Origin: Anoplopoma fimbria
Taxonomy: Eukaryota > Chordata > Actinopteri > Perciformes > Anoplopomatidae
Length of the DNA: 64,000 nucleotides
Assembly (NCBI RefSeq): GCF_027596085.1
Contig: NC_072471.1
Location: 7,170,028-7,234,027, forward strand
Reading direction: 5' to 3'
Each line of letters opens with the position of its first letter. The stretch's first letter is position 1. Position numbers and translations under genes: made by a program. Of this stretch, positions 58,301-64,000 are shown in pieces. The notes below the pieces were generated by a model, which searched no databases, was not told the DNA's origin, and saw only the letters and a list, made by a program, of their open reading frames with translations.

Positions 58301-59521
58301 ATAGTAATATAATGATTTCTATGTTTATTTCTACGTTTGCTTTTTCTGTATGGTGAAACAATATTTAAAATGTACTGCTGAAAGAATAATTTTTATGGCA
58401 CTCAAAGCCTGCCCACATGACAACAAATTATATTTCATTTAAATGCTAATAAATCTACCAAAATGCTACACATTTCACCTTCACCTGTTAAACTGCCATG
58501 CCAGTGTGCGCTAAACCAGTGGTTACCTTAAAAAAAAGGTTGGAAAATACTACAAACAAACTAGAACAACAGTTAAGCGATTAATTAATCAGCCAATTGC
58601 TTTAAAAAATTGCAATTTGAATAATTATAATAACATCTTTATTCATATAGAATTTATCAAAAAACACTGCAAAGTGCTTCACATAAAAACAAAGCAATAA
58701 CAAATAAGTGCTAAAAGAGCAGTAAAAAATTATAATAGTAAACTCAAGAATAACAACTATAATCAGATGAAATCAGCGAAGCCAGTATGCAAAAATTTGA
58801 GCTTACATTTAAACGAAAGCCACAACCTTGATAAACAAATTATTGTTTTAGTAATTTTTCATATAAAGAAAGCAAAACATTTAATGGTTTTCTTTATCAA
58901 TAGTAAACTAATAATTTTTAGGGTTTAAAAAAAAAATAAAATGCTATGATCAAAGTGAATTATCTTTTTAATTGAAAAAATAAAACCAGCACATTAAATG
59001 ATGATAAAAATAATAAAGTTGCAGCCCTAAAACAAACCTACATCCTAAACCCACCATTTTGTTACATAGTAAAGTAAAAATCATGTCCACTGCCCCTTTT
59101 TAATATTAATAATTTCATCCACAGCTCTCGTTAAAATATTTACAACCTCAACAAAAGCCATTTCGTTCAGCCGCCACTCTCGGAAAAGTTGCACACCTTG
59201 ACTGATTGGGTGCTTGCCATCTAACACATATATTTCTTTCCCGCTCAGGTGCGTCGCCCCGAGATCAACGTCTACTCCAACGTGGACGGCAAACGCTACA
59301 TGAATGAGAGCCACGTGCGCCGGCAGCTGGTGAAGCAGCTGGTGTCGCCCGTGAAGTGGGAGCAAACTCTGCACGAGATCTACGAGAGGACGCAGGGAAA
59401 GAAGTTCCCCCACACCTACGAGGTCGGCCCGGGAAAGCAGCTCGGTGCCACGCTTCAGAAGTGTAACAGGAAGGCGTTCTTAACGTACGCACACGTGGAA
59501 GTCACCGCGGATGAAGACTAA
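55365..59521 (+). CDS. mcat: malonyl-CoA:ACP transacylase, mitochondrial
   Basis: Transfers malonyl groups from CoA to the mitochondrial acyl carrier protein, the first step of mitochondrial fatty-acid synthesis (and so lipoic acid supply). Five exons: 55365-55775, 57562-57649, 57740-57957, 58118-58255, 59249-59521; 375 residues, phases all consistent. The first about 22 residues are basic and hydrophobic without acidic residues (MLSLKVSRGKVRCLVSLSRR), as for a mitochondrial targeting peptide. Catalytic features: GQGSQ oxyanion loop (65-69), nucleophile elbow GFSVGE with Ser149, conserved Arg in VKVRAEAMQ, and active-site His266 in SGAFHTELM. The C-terminus has QLVSPVKWEQTLHEIYER and EVGPGKQLG, close to human MCAT. 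Stop TAA at 59519-59521, with AATAAA only ten bases later (59531-59536). Intron 1 contains a tandem duplication and a transposon insertion. Confidence 0.96.
55768..57112 (+). repeat. tandem duplication spanning the mcat exon 1 splice donor
   Basis: The sequence from the last bases of exon 1 ('aaccccaag' then 'gtggctgtccgat') into intron 1 is present twice: about 55768-56605 and about 56637-57112. Both copies continue through 'accacaccataaaaccatct', 'gcaggaatgcccatttcag' and 'gctattttgtcaat'. Copy 1 is longer only because of the insertion at 55870-56233. Confidence 0.9.
55870..56233. mobile_element. composite Tc1-like MITE plus inverted LINE tail, with TA target duplication
   Basis: A 364-bp insertion starting CAGTACAGGATTCACAGC and ending GACTGGTACTG, flanked by TA on both sides. 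The left part (55870-56010) is the L2-like LINE tail in inverse orientation (compare 63491-63600). The right part (56011-56233) is a standard MITE copy. The empty site is seen in the second copy of the tandem duplication ('acaatgtataagcat', about 56753-56767). Confidence 0.9.
58618..58760. repeat. probable dispersed LINE-tail-like repeat in mcat intron 4
   Basis: Wording such as 'ctttattcatatagaattta' and 'aaagtgcttcacataaaaac' resembles a common fish repeat derived from a LINE 3' end. It is diverged; the family is not certain. Confidence 0.4.
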
Positions 59522-60171
59522 TAAAGCAACAATAAATGGGCCTCGGTGCTCATTGGACATTACCAGCAAGACCATTTAAACCTGCAAGCTCCTGTGGTTG
59601 CTTCTTAAGGTCTTGTGTTATTATTATGTAATTAAATATTTTTTATTAATGAGACTACAAAATGTCATTTTTTTAGAAGTTTATTTGCGTCACATGAAAA
59701 AAAGATTCCAATCTGAAACAGAAAGTCCAGCTCCCTTCTTTTTATATTCACCCAGGCTGCATATTTGTATAAATGTGGGCCTCTTAAACCAGTAAGAAAC
59801 TAATCTCGATACAAAAGACTGCAGGCCAGCAACAGTCCAGTCATGGGAAACATGCTTTTTGACATTTAATACAACTGTGAACCAACACGTCACTGCTACA
59901 ATACGCTGGCCGACCTCCTTTGGGCAACACTGTAAAACCCATTTAAACTATTGTCTACATGTCCTGACAAATTTGACAGTATTATAATTTTTTTTAAATC
60001 TTATATACGTTCATAAAGCATCAAATTCAATTTGTATAAAAAGAGAAACTCAAAGTAAACTGGAGAAAAAAACAGCTATAGAAATAATTGTCATTAATTT
60101 GCAAACATTTTTGGGTCAAATATATAATGGCCTAAAAGACCTGCTTATGGCCCTTTTTTTTTTTTTTTTTT
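59522..60171. other. 3' UTRs of convergent mcat and bik
   Basis: A 650-bp gap between two facing genes. mcat has its AATAAA at 59531-59536. The rest probably holds the bik 3' UTR on the minus strand. No coding signal. Confidence 0.55.
59531..59536 (+). promoter_or_regulatory. polyadenylation signal of mcat
   Basis: AATAAA ten bases after the stop codon, so the predicted 3' UTR is extremely short. Confidence 0.6.
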
Positions 60172-61264
60172 TTAAGCTTTCCCTTCCACCCATAGTGCAC
60201 CGAAAATGGTCACTGCAGCCACCAGTGCCACAGTCACCAGTGCTCCTCTGGTCCAGCCAGTGCAGGTTACTGGTTTCAAACTTGACACCTGTGAGATAAA
60301 AGATAATGAAATTATTCTCGTGATAATTTAGCTTTAAAACAGAGAGCGATATATGCAATCACATTTGTGTCTGAATTCTGAGTTTGATGAGACATTTTTA
60401 TCTCAGGGAAAGATTTTTTTTTGCATGCATATAAATTGTTTTAGCATAAAGTAGCAAAAAGTCAATTTATACACAGATATAATAGCACAGAGAACAAGTG
60501 TTACCCAGGTTGCCCAGGTGTCCGCTCTGAGGATCCCTTTCCCAGGTGCAGTGTTCGCTATCCAGGCCTTTACCCCTGCAGACAGGCCCTGGAAGCCCCA
60601 TAACTGACTGTGGATATCTCTGGAAGACAACAACACCAGGTTACAACGTCTTAACAGCCAGTCACATAAAGGATGAAGAGGTAGACTGTTTTTTTTTTTC
60701 TTCCTGATTTCATACCGATATATGTTCCTGGTCAGTTCCTGAGCGGGTCTCAGCATGTGAAGAGGACTTGGTAGCCAGTTTGGCCGTCTGCCGGTCCACT
60801 CCCGGTCCAGCTGATCTCCGATTATAGCCAACTGGCACCCAAAGGCCCGTGCATCTCTGTCATTTATTCTACACACACACACACACACACACACACGTGT
60901 ATTCTTGTTTAATATTTTCACAATGTTGTTGCTTAAGAAGTATGCAAGGATATTTCTAGAAAATTCCAGTATACAGTGCATCATTTTTGTGTTTTTTTAA
61001 TATTTATTAGATGTAGAAACAAAAAACATCCCTACACCAAAGTAATTCTCAAACCAAAGCCTTTTTTTAATGGATTGTTTATTTTTGTTACAACTGATCT
61101 CACGTGGTCTGTTGCCTGAAGCTGTATGTCTATGTTATGACTAATGTAGCTGAAGGGCCTCTGCTGTACCTGAGGTTCACGTCAAACAGGGCGTCAGTGT
61201 TCACCTCACCAGGTCCAGCCTGGAAGGAGACGACACGACTCGGCTGTCTTGTTTGTTCCACCAT
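60172..61264 (-). CDS. bik: BIK-like BH3-only apoptosis protein
   Basis: Four coding exons in transcript order: 61264-61170, 60868-60716, 60619-60505, 60288-60172; 159 residues, phases consistent (human BIK is 160). A BH3 motif QLAIIGDQLDREW has the diagnostic Leu-x3-Gly-Asp core, at about residues 44-56. A C-terminal hydrophobic segment (RGALVTVALVAAVTIFGALW, then VEGKA) fits a tail anchor in the ER or mitochondrial outer membrane. BH3-only proteins bind pro-survival BCL-2 members and trigger BAX/BAK. In human, BIK is the direct neighbour of MCAT, which supports the call, since overall similarity to mammalian BIK is low. Small minus-strand exons at 62376-62348 and ending at 62464 look like 5' UTR exons that splice to the acceptor just before the ATG. 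The exon 2 acceptor is formed by a TG microsatellite. Confidence 0.75.
60870..60895. repeat. (CA)n microsatellite abutting a bik splice acceptor
   Basis: A run of about 13 CA units on the plus strand. On the minus strand it reads (TG)n followed directly by TAG and then bik exon 2, so it replaces the usual pyrimidine tract. Confidence 0.95.
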
Positions 61265-63108
61265 TTTTGTTTGCTGAGGAATAGAGAAACCGGTATTATT
61301 CAGATAATTTGCATAGAGCACACGTGAGAGAAAGTTCCTAGAGTTTCGTCGGCCGTGCAGGATAGATAGCGGCTCCATGGTTTGATAGTTATCACTGCTT
61401 GACTCCCAACGTTCATAAACAGTCTGTGTAAACACTGGCTCATGTGACCAGGATAGGTGGTGGCTGTGTTAAGAGGGGACAAAAAGCCAGGTTGGTAAAA
61501 CAGGCTCTTCCAGGTCTAAAGAGATGACATCACCTGTTTGATTAAGTCATTTTACTACTGTATATATCAACAAAAATGTTTTTAAATTCACCCTTGTATG
61601 TCTAGAACTAGTGTGTACATGAAACTGCCTCTAATCTACCTTTTATTACTGTATTTATGACTTGTTATTGTCACCAACAGTCAGGTGTGTTCCCGTCTAC
61701 ACGCACCTGTCCTCAGACCAGTTCCTGTTCTACCTGCACTCGTGCCTTAATGCAAATGCACCATTTCCATAACTCAAATCAACCAAACTGCCCCTTATTA
61801 CTCACCAAGAAGAAATAAAACACCAATGGCTCCAAATAATGTACTTATAGACTTTGTTAATTTGATTACTATATATAAAGTTGAGAAAGAAAGTTTTTAA
61901 AGTGTGTAAAAAATATAATTACTATTACTATTGATTTTTGTTTATTGAGTTATACCAATTTGATTACAAGAACACTATCAAAATATAGCCCTAAATGTGG
62001 GAACCGTAATAATATGATCATAACTTAAGCTCCAAATTATTATCAAGAGGACAGTTTTTAAGTATCGCCTATGTCGTTTCCCATACTGTATTGTCATAAC
62101 AAAGAGATGAAGTCATCCTTCTCACCCAAAGCAAACAAAGGTCGTTCTGAAGATCATAGATTGCACATTAATCCCGCAGATTTTAATTTATCTTAAAATG
62201 ATTAACAACACTTCCAAAGAACAAGTATATTGTAGTATGTTGGAAAAGTATCATGTTAGATATTAAACAGATATCTATGCTTCCGCTCGGACAGTGAAAC
62301 AGGTGCATGCACAATTAAAATAAATAAATAAATAAAAGCAAACTTACCTTATGTGTAGATTAAATCGGACGCCGCCCTGTAATACATTTATAGACATTAT
62401 AATCTAAATGTTTTGTAAGTATTAAAATTAATAAATATTGCTATGTTGTTTTCCTGTACTTACAGCAGCGTCCTTTAATCTTGTTGCTTTCAGGTAACTG
62501 ACACAAATGTGACTGGCCACGCCTTTACATGCTGCTACCGACAGGGACCAACAGTGGGCGACAGGGTCACAATCAAACAGAAGATACAGCTTTGTTTTAG
62601 CAAACACGTTTATATTTCTGTTTTCTTGGTTTTGTTTTCTCTATCTGCTCATACTAATAAATGTATATTTGTCTGCAAGGGACATTCAAAGATCAAGAAC
62701 ATTAAAATTGTGTTCCCAAGTTTTTTCCATATGTGTGGAAAGTTTTTATGCATCCCTAAACAATAATATATTCAATCGTGTTGCTGCTATGTACCCTATG
62801 TTGAATTTTGTGTTATATTCTCCTGCTCTGCAAAGCTTTATTTGTGTAGTCATTTTCTTAATTTGGATTTTGTGTACCGACTTATGTAATGTTGTACTAA
62901 TTACTTTCATTTGTATTTATTTTAATATTTCACACTCACAATTCTATTAAAGTCTGCCTTGTGGATATGGGATTTTAAACTTTCTAGAAAGGCAATCAGT
63001 TCGTCGACCGCATATTCTGAAAAATAAAGTGTGGAGAAAAATCAATATATTTCTTCACATATCATTCCATGGTCTGTGCATTCAATATCATTGATCATGT
63101 TTGTAACA
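61265..63108. other. bik upstream region
   Basis: An acceptor ('cctcag' on the minus strand) lies just upstream of the bik ATG, so the 5' UTR is spliced. Apart from the two candidate UTR exons near 62348 and 62464, no exon or clear repeat is visible. Confidence 0.5.
62348..62376 (-). other. candidate non-coding 5' exon of bik
   Basis: On the minus strand a 29-base segment is bounded by an acceptor 'attacag' and a strong donor 'gtaagtttgc'. A second strong donor 'gtaagtac' upstream (exon edge at 62464) would be the first exon. Both are correctly oriented toward the bik ATG. Confidence 0.4.
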
Positions 63109-63164
63109 TACAGTACCAGAATATGTTTTATATTTTAGATTCCAAACTTTTGACTGGTACTGTA
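63109..63164. mobile_element. minimal Tc1-like MITE deletion derivative
   Basis: Starts TACAGTACCAG and ends 'tttgactggtactgta'. Nearly all internal sequence is missing, and 'gaatatgttttatatttt' from the family interior joins the right arm directly. Confidence 0.8.
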
Positions 63165-63260
63165 CAACAGCAACAATAAAAGAGCCTCATAGAATCCACG
63201 GGAATCAGTGATTCATAAATACAATTCCACATTAGAGTGACAGATACAGATCTACAGATA

Positions 63261-63490
63261 CAGTACCAGTCCAAAGTTTGGACACACCTTCTCATTCAAC
63301 TACTTTGAAGAATCTAAAATATAAAACATATTCTGGTTTGTTGAGCATTTGTTTGTTTACCACATAATTCCATATGTGTTCCTTCATAGTTTGGATGTCT
63401 TCAATATTAATCTGCAATGTAGAAAAAAATAAAAACAAAGAAAAACCATTGAATGAGAAGGTGTGTCCAAACTTTTGACTGGTACTGTAT
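63261..63490. mobile_element. complete Tc1-like MITE
   Basis: Inverted arms CAGTACCAGTCCAAAGTTTG and the matching inverse at the right. The internal sequence is shared with 21050-21286 and 56011-56233. The right end joins directly to an L2-like tail at 63491. Confidence 0.9.
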
Positions 63491-63680
63491 ATAATATTTC
63501 AGTTATTGTGAATTCTTTACTGTTTTTATTGCTTATTTATAATACTTTTTTATCTTGTTTTTCTTTTACTATGTCTCTTGTTTTGCACTATCCCTATGCT
63601 GCTGTAATCCTGTAAATGTCCCCGCTGCGGGACTAATAAAGGATGATCTTATTTTATCTTATTTTATCTTATTTTATCTT
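63491..63680 (+). mobile_element. L2-like LINE 3' tail
   Basis: Collinear with 3546-3737 ('taatatttcagttattg', 'ctatgtctcttg', 'gcgggactaataaagga') and ending in ATCTTATTTT-type repeats. It is 5'-truncated exactly at the MITE border. Confidence 0.88.
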
Positions 63681-63739
63681 ATTTGTGCATTGTGCTTTGA
63701 CATTGTCCAATGAAACACTGACCCCTGCTGGTACGCGGC

Positions 63740-63893
63740 CGCAATGACGTCGAGCAATGACATCACCGCGTCCTCCGTTGCTAGGTTACCTACCGGAAGG
63801 ACCAAACCCACAACGACGTCGTTTTTGACGCTTTCGAGACACTTCTTGCTTCAAGAAAAAAAACCTTTTGAAAAATTGCAATTAAGCCGCAGT
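63740..63893 (+). promoter_or_regulatory. promoter and non-coding first exon of an unidentified gene
   Basis: A CpG-richer patch with CRE-like TGACGT (near 63744 and 63815), an imperfect RFX X-box GTTGCTAGGTTAC (63777-63789) and an ETS-type CCGGAAG (near 63793). A strong donor 'gtaagtat' starts at 63894, so an untranslated first exon probably ends at 63893, and a next acceptor may lie near 63990. The gene continues beyond the window. In human the next gene past BIK is TTLL1, a ciliary enzyme, which would fit an X-box; this is inference only. Confidence 0.4.
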
Positions 63894-64000
63894 GTAAGTA
63901 TAAATACATATACACATATATATATATATACACATATATATACGTTTGTATCGGTTATCAAGTTTCAATAACTGCGACTTTTATTTTGAAGGCCGTGGTG

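Noticed and set aside
60403..60984. 193-residue minus-strand ORF covering bik exons 2 and 3
   Set aside because: It reads through an intron and a microsatellite; the splice sites at 60868, 60716, 60619 and 60505 give a better, phase-consistent gene.
60172..61264. Multi-domain BAX/BAK-type protein
   Set aside because: Only a BH3 motif and a C-terminal membrane segment are seen; no BH1 signature (NWGR) is present, and length and position beside mcat fit BIK.

Overview
This is a eukaryotic nuclear window from a ray-finned fish, probably a percomorph teleost. The evidence is intron-rich genes with GT-AG junctions, proteins that are close fish-like orthologues of vertebrate genes, and abundant teleost repeats (Tc1-like MITEs, L2-type LINE tails, fold-back MITEs, CA and AT microsatellites). 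There are no bacterial operons, CRISPR arrays or tRNA/rRNA genes that I can support.

Layout, left to right: the 3' terminal exon of a choline phosphotransferase gene (chpt1, +, 614-730); a 5'-truncated L2-like LINE (2479-3737) and a small decayed gene fragment (about 4104-4187); gnptab (-, 6206-20525, 21 coding exons), which encodes the alpha/beta precursor of GlcNAc-1-phosphotransferase; dram1 (+, 24610-26690, 7 exons); washc3/ccdc53 (-, 29846-31965, 7 exons); a TIN2-domain gene fused to 14 C2H2 zinc fingers (+, 33611-38640, 8 exons); an intronless tetraspanin of the TSPAN6/7 type (+, 41359-42447); def6 (+, 46547-53485, 12 exons); mcat (+, 55365-59521, 5 exons); a BIK-like BH3-only gene (-, 60172-61264, with upstream UTR exons); and, at the right edge, a promoter-like segment with an untranslated first exon of an unidentified gene. 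All exon chains were checked by phase arithmetic. Every gene stays in frame except gnptab, where exon 17 carries one extra base.

The left half (chpt1-gnptab-dram1-washc3) has the gene order of human 12q23.2, and mcat-bik matches the neighbour pair at human 22q13. The genes do not form one pathway. gnptab and dram1 both concern lysosomes (mannose-6-phosphate tagging; lysosomal membrane and autophagy), washc3 concerns endosomal actin, chpt1 makes phosphatidylcholine, mcat starts mitochondrial fatty-acid synthesis, bik promotes apoptosis, and def6 signals to Rho GTPases.

Points most worth a second look: the TIN2 (shelterin) domain joined to a C2H2 zinc-finger array; the single-base frameshift in gnptab; a 364-bp composite Tc1-like MITE/LINE insertion in mcat intron 1 whose empty site is preserved in a neighbouring tandem duplicate; the intronless tetraspanin with a long Pro/Gln-rich N-terminus; and a splice acceptor in bik formed directly by a TG microsatellite.
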